A stretch of 64,000 bases of DNA from Synchiropus splendidus. Lineage: Eukaryota > Chordata > Actinopteri > Syngnathiformes > Callionymidae. The notes under the pieces were generated by a model, which saw only the letters and a list, made by a program, of their open reading frames with translations, was not told where the DNA came from and did no database searches. The stretch is from contig NC_071342.1 in assembly GCF_027744825.2 (NCBI RefSeq), forward strand, positions 18,192,501-18,256,500, in the 5' to 3' direction. The position numbers and the translations under genes are program-made. The stretch's first letter is position 1. Each line of letters starts with the position of its first letter. Positions 39,673-50,530 of this stretch are shown here, piece after piece.

Positions 39673-39999
39673 ACACAATACTTATAAACTTTATTGATCT
39701 AACAAAGAAGAAACATAAAGTGACATATACATGTGAAGTATAAAGAAAATAATTGTGTGATTTTCACTTGTTAACAAAAAGAAAAAGTGACAAATGAGAG
39801 TATTCAGTCCTGTTCTGAGGGCATCCAATTGCCTTGAGAAGTTGCCGGATTTAAGTCAAGAGTGATTTAAGTCCAGGGACTTAAGATACTGCCGTCCACC
39901 TAAACCTACAGGGGCAACAAGGAGAGCACTGATCGGAGATGTAGAATATAGAAGAACTGTAGAGATCCACAGCTCAGGTGGGGGAGTCTGGGAGTCTGG

Positions 40000-40290
40000 A
40001 TGAGAGTGGCAAGAAGAAAGCCATAAGAAGTCCCGTCAGCAGTTTGCCAGAATCCCTGTGTGGGACACAGCTGAGGTCAGAAGACCTGAATGCTGAACGC
40101 TATGAACAGCACATCACTCTGAACACAGCGGCGTCCCTACCGTCAAACATGGTGGAGGCAGCATCGTGCTGTGGGGCTGCTTCTCTTCAGCAGGGGCAGC
40201 GACCATGGAGATAGATGGAGCCAAATACAGGGCAACATTGGAGGGAAACCTGTTGGAGTCTGCAGAAGACTTGAGAGTGGAGCGGAGTTT
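40000..40290 (+). mobile_element. Tc1-like transposase fossil (C-terminal part)
   Basis: GGCAAGAAGAAAGCCATAAG, CGTCAAACATGGTGGAGGCA, GCATCGTGCTGTGGGGCTGC and GGAGCCAAATACAGG followed by CCTGTTGGAGTCTGCAGAAG are hallmark sequences of fish Tc1/mariner transposase genes around the second and third catalytic acids. Frame breaks and missing segments show it is dead. No terminal repeats of the family were seen on either side. Confidence 0.85.
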
Positions 40291-40372
40291 CCCCTCTTTA
40301 TGACAAGCCGTAGGGTCATAAATCCCACAACAACCTTGTTTTCTCTCCACAAGTGAAACATTTTTGGGTAGC

Positions 40373-41190
40373 AGCCCTCAATTTTGTTTGGCAAGTACAC
40401 CTCACTAGTAAGTGTCACATGTACAGTAGTTGCTGTAACGCTAAACAATGCTCACTAGTAGTACTAGTAGACATACATTTCTACTACTGCTACTAGTGAA
40501 GTAAGAAACTCACACCTATTGAAAATATTTTAACCGATCAGAGAGCGGGATTTGGCAATATCGCGGCCGCTACATGTACTTGTAGTGCTAGTAAACCAAA
40601 AACTGTTGACTTGTACTACTAGTTAACTTTTTTGTTGTTGTACTAGAACTACTAGTACACATTAAATAGTTTTAGTGACTAGTGAGTTCTAGTGACTTTT
40701 TTTGCAGACTAGTGTGAGACTAAGTGAGGCAACAACTGGTACTGAGTGAATGAGCGAGTTTTTTTTAGTTTACTAGTAGAACAAGTACATTTTTTAGTTC
40801 ACTAGTAGCACTAGCATAAATATATGTCTACTAGTGCTACCAGTGAGCATTGTTTAGCTGTACTGGTAGTATATGAGACACTTATTGCTTTACTAGTAAG
40901 GTGTACTTGCACACTAAAAATTGAGGACTAGTACGCAAAGATGTAGTACATGTAGAGCGAAACAAGGTTGATGTCAAATTTATGCCCAAACAGCTTTCCA
41001 CAGGTTTTACTAGTAGTGCTACTGAAGCAACAACTGTCTCGCACGACTAGTTAACTTTTCTGTTGTTGTACTAGAACTGTTAGTAAACATAAAATCGTTT
41101 GACTTGTAGTTTGATACAAGTGAGGCGACATAATAAGTAGACAGTTGTGTGACAGTAGCATTACTAGTAAATCTTAAAAATGTACTAGTG
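40373..41190. repeat. Foldback element rich in ACTAGT motifs
   Basis: About 17 ACTAGT hexamers. The left arm 40373-40500 and right arm 40795-40930 are imperfect reverse complements in the same order (CAATTTT..., AAGTACACCTCACTAGTA, AAACAATGCTCACTAGTA against their complements), centred near 40650. A direct repeat of 40617-40680 occurs at 41048-41110. An inverted partner lies at 37440-37700. Confidence 0.8.
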
Positions 41191-41727
41191 GTTGTTTCAT
41201 AGCCTGCCAGTAATAAAAATACTGTAAGTCAAAATTGTCTCCTGGAAGATAATATTGCACTTGGGTTTCTAGTGGCACAAGTGTGACTTGTTTAGTTCAA
41301 GGATTTTTTTAAAATGTCGCTTCTATTTGCTTCACAATTGTTGACACTTTGCATTGGTCTTTCTCATAAAATTCCAGTAAAATAAATTCATATTTGTGGT
41401 TGTATCTTGGCAAAATGTGGAGAGGTTCAAGGGTTTCTAATATGCAAACCAACTTTAAATCTGTGCAGTGGAAACAGCATGTTTGTTTCTGTTATTTGTT
41501 TTAATATGTTAAGGTAATTTGAGAATTCGAAAAAGCTCCATGACTGAATAAGACTGATAGATTGAACACGTTAAAAGGAGTGAGTTGTAAGCCGACACTT
41601 GTCTGTTGGTCAGACACCTCTGAGCGTCCAGTGGAGTGTCGGTGTTTGGTGGGGTCGGTCGTTTGTCTTCACGTCACACCAAAGCAAGACAATCCCATCT
41701 GAGGATGAGAGCGAAGAGGTTGCTGGC
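41191..41727. other. Spacer upstream of the TATA unit
   Basis: AT-rich sequence. From 41580 it becomes more GC-rich and includes CACGTCACACC at about 41670-41680, a CRE-like site before the TATA box. Confidence 0.35.
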
Positions 41728-41734
41728 TATAAAA
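41728..41734 (+). promoter_or_regulatory. TATA box of a small candidate transcription unit
   Basis: GGCTATAAAAGCAGGG is a strong core TATA context. An AATAAA lies 390 bases downstream at 42125, and a 94-codon ORF fits between. Confidence 0.45.
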
Positions 41735-41855
41735 GCAGGGATGGGGAGAAGAAGCCCACTCACTCCCGGCAACAGAGGAAGATGATCTGAGACAAGAAGT
41801 TGACCCTCAAATCCACTTCAAGTTCCAACGCTCATTTCCCACGTGGAGACGCAGA

Positions 41856-42140
41856 ATGCCTATCTGGTGCAACACCTGCAAGTGCCACGTGAACGCGCCA
41901 TGCATCTCTCACCATGAGTCCGACGATCAGCGCCGATCTCCGGGCAGAAGGTTCAGGTCAGTGCCGCTTCTGCCCTCCGGGGCTCGGTTGCGTCCTCTGC
42001 TGGCTGCTCGGGGATGTGCACGTCTGTCTGCAACCTTCATGACTCGGTCACAGCGGAGGACGAGAGATTTTTTTTTAAATGTGGTTTGCGACACAGTAGT
42101 TCAGTTGTCAAATGTATATGGTGAAAATAAAGTCAGGTAG
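41856..42140 (+). CDS. Candidate small Cys/His-rich protein, 94 aa, unidentified
   Basis: The ORF begins MPIWCNTCKCHVNAPC and has the N-terminal spacing CxxCxC..C..HH, which could bind a metal. The rest is Arg-rich with no recognised domain. It starts about 95 bases after the expected initiation site of the TATA box at 41728. An AATAAA (42125-42130) overlaps its last codons, so a transcript ending there would be very short in its 3' UTR. A donor-like TTCAG|GTCAGT at about 41956 would instead make this a 5' exon; its phase does not fit npas4l exon 2. No family match is known to me. It may be a chance ORF in a promoter-proximal transcript. Confidence 0.3.
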   Translation: MPIWCNTCKCHVNAPCISHHESDDQRRSPGRRFRSVPLLPSGARLRPLLAARGCARLSATFMTRSQRRTRDFFLNVVCDTVVQLSNVYGENKVR

Positions 42141-42855
42141 AACGGTTGGCCTCCGAAATGTGTTCAAACCAATGCTGTGACTCCCAGTTAATCGTATTTT
42201 TCATCAGTTCTGTGACACGAAACTCAAAAAACAGAAGGGTTTTTTTTTGTCTAATGAAAGTACATGTATTATTATTTAATTTTAAGTGCAGTTAAAATAT
42301 TATTAGGAAGGAATTTTGGGTTTAATTTTATGCCTGCCGCTTTAGAACACACTCAGATATTTGACATTTTAAAATCTATTTCATCTTAATGAGCAAATGC
42401 ATTCAACTTTCAGTGTAATAATTTTGTCAATCTTCATAAACAACTTTTAATCATCTCCTCCAACTCGCTTTCAAATCGTTCGGCTAATTCAATGACTTGT
42501 AAACTGTGAAAAACTAAAATATTTAGTGGACTATCTTGTCTCAATTTGACTCAAATAGTGCGCAGTTTATTCAGAAATAACGCTCAATTTTACTTTTTTA
42601 GTTTGCAGGTAGGCAATTTAACTTTATTTTTATTGAAAACCACACTCACAACTTGTTTTTTTTTTCAACATTGTATCGCTACATTGCTGTATCTGCGCCC
42701 ATCACTATTTGATTTTAACCCAACTGAATGATTTAGATTAATTTCTTAAACTTTTCTTCAAGAGCAATAGTGAACCCATGTGGTATTATAAAGGTCTCAT
42801 GTTCTTGAGTAACCTGATCTCAGAGAGCCACGCCCCCTGACCCCAGAAGCAGGGC
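42141..42855. promoter_or_regulatory. Upstream region of npas4l
   Basis: AT-rich to about 42780, then GC-rich near the gene with CCACGCCCCCTGACC (KLF/Sp-type GC box) at about 42827-42841. No ORF of note. Confidence 0.4.
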
Positions 42856-42861
42856 TATAAA
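42856..42861 (+). promoter_or_regulatory. npas4l TATA box
   Basis: GGGCTATAAAGCC lies 142 bases before the start codon and predicts initiation near 42885-42890, giving a 5' leader of about 110 bases in the same exon as the ATG. Confidence 0.75.
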
Positions 42862-42941
42862 GCCACCCTGACACTGGTGGCACTCCAGCAGACCGAGGCC
42901 TCGCAGCTTCAGCAGAAACCTCAGAGGCTGACTCTAACACC

Positions 42942-42965
42942 ATGGTGACTAACAGAGCAAAGTAG
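42942..42965 (+). promoter_or_regulatory. uORF in the npas4l leader
   Basis: ACACCATGG gives a good start context. The frame encodes MVTNRAK and stops at TAG 42963-42965, 32 bases before the main ATG, so re-initiation or leaky scanning would be needed for full expression. Confidence 0.6.
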
Positions 42966-42997
42966 CCCCATCAACCTTTGACTCAGAACCGGTGACC

Positions 42998-45569
42998 ATG
43001 GTGCTCCACAGATCCACCAAAGGAGCATCCAAGGCTCGACGTGACCACATCAACCGTGAGATCAGGAACCTGCGTGCCCTGTTACCCATCTCCCCGGGCG
43101 ACCAGGAGCGACTCTCCTACCTGCACTCCATGGCCGCCATCTGCACCTACATCCGGAAATCGCTCCTCTTCCAGGGTGAGTCTTCAAACTTCCCCGACTG
43201 AAGCTCTCATCTGTATTCAGCTGCTGTTACTGTCATATTGTCAGACAAAATGCTACAAAGTTTGCAGCGCCTCTGGGGACGCAGAGCAGATGTGACTGCG
43301 CACGCATGCATGGAGTGTTACTAACACTCGACTCCCTCTTTTCTCCTGGAAGATCTCCAGAGTGAGGAGGGATCCCGCTGCTCCCTGCCCTACGAAGCCT
43401 TTCTCCAGGCTCTGCACGGCTTCATCCTGGTCACCACAGATCAGGGGAAGCTGGTCTATGTTTCTGAGAACGTGTCGGAATATCTGGGGTTCTCCATGGT
43501 GAGAGATCTGTCAGTCGATTGGGCGTCTTATCTCTGGCTTGCTGACTCATGGAGGTTTTGCAGGTCGACGTTCTTCAAGGGGACTCTTTCTACGACATGG
43601 TGGAGCAAGCTGACGTTGAGATCGTGGCCAGCAACTTGAGGAGGCACAGTCTGAGGGACACATCAGCAGGTACATGAGCCAGAGAAGTTCCGTTGAGCAT
43701 GTCTGTTCATAATCTAATGGCCACATGAAATACAACAGTATTTTATTTTTACTATTACTTCAGAAGAGCTGGAGGATGTTTCTATAGAGAGGGGAATCTG
43801 GCCCTCTTTCCTTTAACTGCTGCCTCTTTTTTATGTTTTAATTCTTCAATAGCGAGACCCTCTAAATCAATGTATTCTTTTCACGTTACATGTACTTATG
43901 TTACATGTAATAAAAGACAAACAAAAAACTATGTGTTCTTTATGTTTTCCAAAACAAATTTAGCCCTGAAAAATAGTTATTTTTTGCTGCTTTAAGTCTG
44001 TGTCCCATTTTTAATAATTTAACATTTTCTTATTATTTTTGCATTTAACCATCTTCTTCTTTTTTTAGTAGTAAAATATGTTAACATAATCTAAATAGAT
44101 TTAAATCTAATTATTTTGTACATAACCAAAAGTTTAACAATGATTTATATTAATAATGATTCATATTCATAAATCAATTAGTAGATTACTTAAATTAATA
44201 TTAATTTTATTTCATTTTATAATTATTTTAATGTAATATTAATTTGAAAAATTGACATTTGAAATTATAAATACATAAGGTGATAATGAACTATTTTATG
44301 GAATAAAAAAAAATACTGACTTAAATTTTTAAATGTCAAAATACAAAACAATTTCCCTTTTATTTTTTTATTTATTAAAGCATGGTCCTTTTTTCATATC
44401 CATTTCACTTCACATATTTAAACTAAACTACTCATACATTTGTTGTCACGATTGTTATTGGAAGACTGTTGTCTCCCAACAACAAGTAGTGCACCGTAGT
44501 TTTGCCCAGTTTCGAAGATTATTAAGACTTGACAGTGTCCAGGACTAAACTGCCATTGAAAGTCATTGTCTTACTCTCACTGCTGCTGTGGATTAGACAC
44601 CCAGTTTGTGTTTGCCTGGCTGCCTCGCGATGAACTTGTCACTCCATCTCCACTGCGACAAAAGCTGCTCTGTATTTGCCCACGACACCATCTCACTTCA
44701 CGTTGTCCTCCCCAGAGAGATCCTTCGTGTGTCACATGCAGAGCTCCAGAAGCTTCAGGCTGCTGCAGGGCGGCTGCTGCTCCATGCTGGTCCGGGGAAA
44801 GTTCACCTCCTTCCCTGGCTCGTCCGTCAGTGGGCCTCTGTTTGTGGCCGTCTGCACCCCCACGGTGGACCGGCTGACCCCCGGCGACTCCCACTGGGGC
44901 CACGGCTTTCACAGCCTCCACGGACTGGACATGACTTTCACTCAGCTGAGGGGAAGGTAGGCGACGCTCTTGTGAGGACCACAAGTGTCTGTGAAGTCTG
45001 CTGAACATTTGTGTGGCCCGCACACAGTGTTCTGGGATATCCAGCAGAGGAGCTGACGGGCCAGTCCTGGTACCGTCTGGTCCACCCTGAAGACCTGACT
45101 CTGGCAGCAGATGCCCACAGACGCTTGGGTAGGTTTGAATGCAGCTGAATGAATGAATGGAGCAAAATGAGCTGTATATTCAGAGCCCAATAGATGGCGC
45201 TCAAGGCTTCATACACAAATTGTTCTGTTGAACGGACAGCGCCTCCTATCGACCAGTGACAACAAGTGCTTCATGAAGCTTCATTTGGAATCTTGTTTGT
45301 TGTAAAAATTCCTCATTCTGTAGCCCATCACAATGGCTTTATATCTCCTCAGTTTATTTAAGAATAAAAGTTCCAAAACATCATCAATGTCTAAATAATT
45401 CCTACTTTTCAATCCATAATTCAACTTCAAGGAAACAAAACAAAACTTCTTTCTTTCTTTAAATTCCTAAAACATCTTTCCAAAAATAGTAAAAATACTA
45501 TTTAAAATGTGATATGAGCAATGATACATGACGGAAAATATAATCAATAAATAAAACATATTTATTATT

Positions 45570-45602
<33 letters not shown>

Positions 45603-48142
45603 ATTACACATCAACTGCTTTCTTGATCACATTCTGGTCTCCATCCATTGAATTAATTCACCTTTATTATCTATTAAAATGATAAAAGCATCTCTCAATT
45701 AACATATTTAAAGCTCAATAAACCGCACGACAATTCAGGAAAAACTGTGTCTGTGTCTGCAATGTAAAATGAAATGAACATGGATGATCAGTAGGACTGA
45801 GAGCGGCCCCTCTCTCTGTGTGTCCTTCAGTGCAGGCAGGCGATGACGTGCAGGTGGAGCTGCTGCTGAGACTCCAGTCCCAGGACCTGACGTGGACCTG
45901 GGTCTACACACGCGCCAGCAGAGATCCAACAAGCATCAGCTGCACCAACTTCTGCATCAGGTTTCTAACTGTCTTCTATTGTGGAAACTTTCTTTTGTGC
46001 TTGTTTTGTTGACAGTTTTTTTTTTTTTTTTTGCAGTGAAACTGAGAGCAAATTCCTGCAGAAGAAACTCAACAGCGCCCCCAGCTTCCCGGCTCCTCAG
46101 GCAGGAGAGCATCGAGGGTGTGAGCCCGTGTCCCGCTCCTCCTTCACAGACTCACCTGCTCTTCTCATGAGCCCGGTTCTGTTCACCCCTCCCTACAGTC
46201 CCGCCTCCTCCTCCTTCTCGCCCCCCCAGCAGCAGCAGGAGTTCCACCCCCAGCTGCTGATGGATGTGCAGGACTACACGGAGCACTTGCTGTCTTCTCC
46301 TGAAGCGTCTCCCACCTACTTCCCACGGACGTCTCTCACCTGTCACCTCCCGCCCTCCGCCTCCCTCCCTGCAGCCACACACCAAACCTTCCATCAGGAA
46401 GCCTTCGGCCCTCTCACCGCCCCCTCCCCCTCCCCTCCACCCGTCTGTGATTTCCAAGCTTCTACGTCTGATGCTCGATTAGTTCCAGAGTTCTGCTCAG
46501 ACATGAGCGAGAGCGTGGAGGACCGTGATCTGCATGAAGATGACTTCTGCATCATGGAGCAGCCACAAGGGGGCAGCCTTCACCATCAGGTTCCGGTCAT
46601 GCACCCCGGTCTCCTCACACCAGTCCCATCTCCAACGTCGGTGGGCTTTGACGAAAGGGAGCGGGAGGAGATCAGCATTCTGGCGGAGCAGATCTCATCT
46701 CTGGCCAGCAGCTTCGACATGTACCACGCCCTGAATCCTGGGAGCCAGGGAGTTTCCAAACAGGAGCTGGACATTGACGTGCTCATGTTTGACAGCATCC
46801 TGCAGGACCTGGTGCCTTGCAAAGACAGCTCGCCTGACTCCAGTGTCGCCCCCTGCTGCTGCCAGCAAGGTGCGCGTCCTGACAGAGGAGACTTCCAGCT
46901 GGACCATGAAGCTCTCAGTTTCTCCCCCACCTTCTCAGACCAGGCCGGAGTCGACACTCTGGACTCCCTGCCGCTCCAGCATGCTGGGTTGTATCAACTC
47001 AGCCACTTCACGCAGCACAGCCTCCAGCCAGGTGAGAACATGGATGGATGATGCATGGCTTCATGTCATGAAACATCAGACTACAGTGACTAGTTTTCAA
47101 AACAGTCCCCATGTTTTTATATTTGTCTCACAACTACTACACTGCTGCAGTGCATTATGGGACATGACTGCAGCGATTGTGCTTCAAACAAAAAAAGATA
47201 TAAAATCATGTTGTGGACCGTGTTTAATGGCATCTCAGTCCAAGTGTGGCCCACAGGCCTTGAGTTTGACACCACCAGAGGAGGTACTATTTAGCAAACT
47301 AAAACACTTTTTTGTCTCATACACAAACATGACCTGAAACTGTTACTAAAACTAAACCTAAAACTTTATCAGTCATTTTCATTACACCTGAAGCTAAATC
47401 TGGGTTTAAAATCATTCTCAAAAACTTTTTCTTTGGTGTTTTTTACTATATAATTTTTTTTTATTTTAAGGGAATAATAATAATAAATGCATTGTCATTA
47501 ATAACTCTGAGATTTCTCATGAACTAAAACCCTTCCATCGGTTTTCTATACAACGTCCTAAACAAACATTCAGTTAGTTTTTTTGATCTTTGAAACACTT
47601 GACTCATTGTTTACAGTTTCATTAGGATCCTAGACAAAATCCTGAAATCTGTGGAAGTCAATGTTTGGCTTATTATTGTCACGCCCATTACCAAACACCC
47701 TAGACTGCCTAAAGTGTGTGTCAAACTCATGGTCTGCGGGCCGAATCTTTAGCTGCCTGTAAAATAACCGTCTCAAAATTCAAGGATAATTTTAAGCACA
47801 TCATTAAAGGGTTTCTTCATGTTTGAGTCTGAGCCCTCTGCCCTCGATTATATTCACTGAAAAATATGTTTTTTCTCCATGTTTTTCAGTTAAAATGAAT
47901 CAGAAAAGTTTTCAGAACAGCTCTAACAAAGTGTTTTTGCCTCCTCACTCCTGAGAGAAATAAATTAAACTTGTGTCTGAGGGTAATATCTGCTGCATAT
48001 TTTAAGGCTTTCCGAGTCAGAGAATCTTCCCTAATGATCTCAAGACAAAACACGAGTGCAAAGATAATGGAATATTTTGTGTGCAACTATAATATATTTC
48101 CGTATTCTTTCAGACGGAGCTGCTGCCAACAACCTGTGCTGA
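42998..48142 (+). CDS. npas4l: NPAS4-like bHLH-PAS transcription factor (cloche)
   Basis: Eight coding exons with consistent GT/AG junctions and phases: 42998-43175, 43353-43498, 43564-43669, 44716-44956, 45028-45128, 45831-45960, 46037-47031, 48114-48142. The total is 1926 bases, 641 residues. The start context is GACCATGG. Residues 5-55 are the bHLH, with the NPAS4 basic region [22 protein letters not shown] follows from about residue 70 ([20 protein letters not shown], then GDSFYDMV). PAS-B spans about 212-300 ([20 protein letters not shown], then PEDL, then WTWVYTRA). The remaining 340 residues, mostly exon 7, are Pro/Ser-rich and probably disordered, with an acidic-hydrophobic candidate activation motif [16 protein letters not shown]. 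Divergence from canonical NPAS4 (extra MVLH start, ICTYIRKS) favours the fish-specific npas4l over npas4a/b. Known role: ARNT-partnered nuclear activator at the top of blood and endothelial specification in zebrafish. Confidence 0.85.
43670..44715 (+). other. npas4l intron 3, AT-rich
   Basis: About 1 kb, very AT-rich between 43740 and 44460. No gene or repeat family recognised. Confidence 0.6.
45187..45262. repeat. Small inverted repeat with CTCF-like arms in npas4l intron 5
   Basis: CCAATAGATGGCGCTC at 45187-45202 faces AGCGCCTCCTATCGA at 45238-45252, roughly its reverse complement. The left arm differs from the CTCF core only at position 4. It resembles the inner arms of the TIR element at 51652-51812. 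Confidence 0.45.
45571..45603. repeat. (TTG)n microsatellite
   Basis: About 33 bases of TTG repeat in npas4l intron 5, preceded by TTATTATTA. Confidence 0.9.
47070..47276 (-). mobile_element. hAT-like repeat fragment in npas4l intron 7
   Basis: On the minus strand the right end reads GTGTCAAACTCAAGGCCTGT followed by GGGCCACACTT, the known terminal form of a common vertebrate hAT MITE (GTGTCAAACTCATGGCCCGC-type). The interior is diverged. Confidence 0.5.
47714..47765 (+). mobile_element. Second hAT-like end in npas4l intron 7
   Basis: GTGTGTCAAACTCATGGTCT followed by GCGGGCCGAATC is the same terminal motif as at 47276 but on the opposite strand, so the two ends point away from each other. 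Confidence 0.55.
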
Positions 48143-48645
48143 CCAGGTCTGTGACCGTCGGCACTTCCACTTGTATGACATATTGTCAACCGTCCCTCAC
48201 TGGATTCCAAATATTGCCTCCCACTTGAATGTGCCTAACAACCTCCCCTTACGTCCCTGCTGAGCTCCTCCGCTCACGCAGGTAAAACGGTACTTGTATA
48301 GAGCAACACTGAAGTCCCCTCTTCTGGCGCCGAGCAACCACAGTTTACTGGCGAGCACTTTATCATTGTCACTGCCATAAGAGTTTAATAAATGAGACAG
48401 CCTGCAGTTTTCTGGGGGTCTTTGACTGGATTTAAAAAATGACCGTGTCGGCAACATTCCTTACAGCGTAAATACCTCACACTTCTTAGTGCCTTACTTC
48501 ATAAGCAAGCGTCTCTACGTCTGTCGATACATTCCATCGTTGTTTTTTTTAATTTATTCCCTTTGACTGTCGCATGAACTGATTCCAGATATATGTGTGT
48601 ACGATGTTAAAGGTACTTCCATTGTTTTTCCTGCGCCACAACAAT

Positions 48646-48651
48646 AATAAA
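48646..48651 (+). terminator. npas4l poly(A) signal
   Basis: AATAAA about 500 bases after the predicted stop codon, followed by a T-rich stretch. It would end a 3' UTR running from 48143. Confidence 0.6.
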
Positions 48652-48859
48652 ACTTTTTTTTAACTAAACAATTTATTCTGTGTTTGTTTTTTCATCTTGC
48701 TTTTGCTGAGCAAACATGTGGGGAATAAATTGAATTTGAGGTCTCTCCAGTCGCTTCTGAAGTAGTCGCCTCCCAGCGTCAGGAAGTCCTCCAGCTCAGC
48801 CTGTTTGAACGATTCATGCTAGTTCTCAGCACGCAGCTGTCCTCTGGGTCATGAAAGGA

Positions 48860-49920
48860 CAGAGGACGACAAACCATCTGGAGCACTGTGGCGCCGAGTC
48901 ACTCCATCACTGGACTCCCAGGCTGTGTAATAAACTGGTGCCATCTCACCACTCCAGTAGGATGGTAGTCCCCTGTGGTGTCCCTCAAGGGTCGTTGCTT
49001 GGTCCCATTCTGTTTCAAACACAAATCATCTGAAATGCTGGACCTTTCACTGCTAGACCGACGACACCAAAACCTCATCTTTGTCTAAACGTTTAAAACG
49101 TTCAACCCTCACACTGGCACGGTTCCTTTCTATTGCGCTGCCATTTTGAACCCTCTTCACTTCCTTCTTGTCAAACTTCCACTAGAGGGCACTGTCTTTG
49201 TGGCTTGCTGCATCGATTCACAGCCACAAAACTTGGCCAAACATTGTTAAATCGACACATCTACTGTTGGTCTTTTGGCACTGGATCACTATCTCCTGGG
49301 ATCTTGCTGAAGACGAAAGTCCAGTGAATCTCCCCCGATGTTGTGCTGCATAGGTTACTGACATGGCACATTCAGACGGGACTAAAACCTCTGGTCCCCA
49401 GGTAAATTGAATCCCAGTGGTGCTTTAATGGGTTCTTGGCTGCTGAGTAAACAAAACAAAGCGCTCCGATAAGTAAGAGCCTTATACCAGCGCCTCAAAA
49501 CTGGATTACTGCCCTGACCTCAGCACTGGGATTTAGCACAAGAGCATCCAGCTCGGATCCTGAGGGTTATGGAACGAAAAAGGTGAAGCTTGAACAATGA
49601 AATACTTCAAAGTCCTCGCCTGATTCAGGGTCTGGAAACTGGAATTCAGATGAGAGCGCCAAACATGGGACATCGATCGGTGTAAGAAAGTTTTATTTTC
49701 TCATGAGAAAAAACATGTAGCCTTGTCTTGAAGGTGTTCATGTTCTGCAGGGCTTTTTCCTTGAAGGCCCTCTTCTGTTCGGTAGTGACAGGGTTTTGCC
49801 GGGTCACTCTCCTCCAACTCTTTCCTCAGGTCAAGAGTTACCCACCATTTGCGAACCAAGTCTGGACGTCACGGAGCCTGGGCTCTTTTAAAGCTTGCCT
49901 GAAATTCCATTATAGTTTTG
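48860..49920 (+). mobile_element. Decayed LINE (L2/Rex-like) reverse transcriptase remnants
   Basis: One plus frame around 48955-49015 reads VPCGVPQGSLLGPILF, the conserved reverse-transcriptase motif of non-LTR elements. Further on, GCATCCAGCTCGGATCCTGA (49546-49565) resembles the QNAAARIL region, and SLGSFKACLK near 49880 resembles the C-terminal SFKxxLK motif. Frames are broken throughout. Confidence 0.65.
49179..49192 (+). promoter_or_regulatory. CTCF-consensus-like site
   Basis: CCACTAGAGGGCAC fits CCASYAGRKGGCRS at every position. It lies within the LINE remnant region just downstream of npas4l. Confidence 0.35.
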
Positions 49921-50454
49921 TGATTTATTACTTCTGCCTTTTATGGCATGACTTATTCAACACCACGGACGACTTAAAGGGAGCCGTAATTACACGCCAA
50001 CGATATTATTTAATCAAATCTGCCTTCAACGTGGTGCGGAGTCAAGTTAAACGTAGACGCCCCACACAGGAAGCCATCAATCTTTGGCTCTTGCTAAATG
50101 TAATTGCAGCCGGTGTCAGGAGAAGCGTTTATTAGCTCAGCGTAGCTTCTCAAACCAGCCTCTGGTGCGCTTCACGTGTCCTTTCCCAGCATCCGCTGGA
50201 CAAACAGTTCCGTCCCTGTGTCTCCGGGGGTATTGATTTGCACGTACTGGTAGCTCTCGGGCCGATGAAAGCGTAGGAACGGTACACACGCTAATCGATG
50301 ACGCGCTTGAACGTCGGTGCACGGGTCGATGTGGAGGGAACGGTTGGACGGGTGAAGGATTCACCTCAGGTGGATGTGTGGGAGTGGAGTAAAACTTGGA
50401 GTGGAGTTGTGAAGTGGCAGGTACCATTTACATCACCAATATATGTCCTCTAGA
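49921..50454. other. Intergenic, no gene recognised
   Basis: No recognisable coding sequence. Moderately GC-rich from 50100 to 50400. Confidence 0.5.
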
Positions 50455-50530
50455 TCAGACCTGGGCAAAGTGCGGCCCGGGGGCCATATGCGGCCCGATG
50501 CCTGTATTTTCATGGCCCTTTTGACGTCAG
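50455..50530 (+). mobile_element. hAT-like terminal fragment
   Basis: CAGACCTGGGCAAAGTGCGG followed by CCCGGGGGCCATATGCGGCC is the widely dispersed vertebrate hAT end (CAGGCCTGGGCAAACTACGG type). The element may extend to about 50860, but the far end was not found. Confidence 0.65.

Noticed and set aside
39284..39743. Five overlapping ORFs of 106-130 codons on both strands
   Set aside because: The pentamer array has no stop in several frames, so the open frames follow from the repeat unit.
48851..49033. 60-codon ORF with GVPQGSLLGPILF as a host gene
   Set aside because: The motif is the reverse transcriptase signature of LINE elements and the surroundings are broken LINE sequence.
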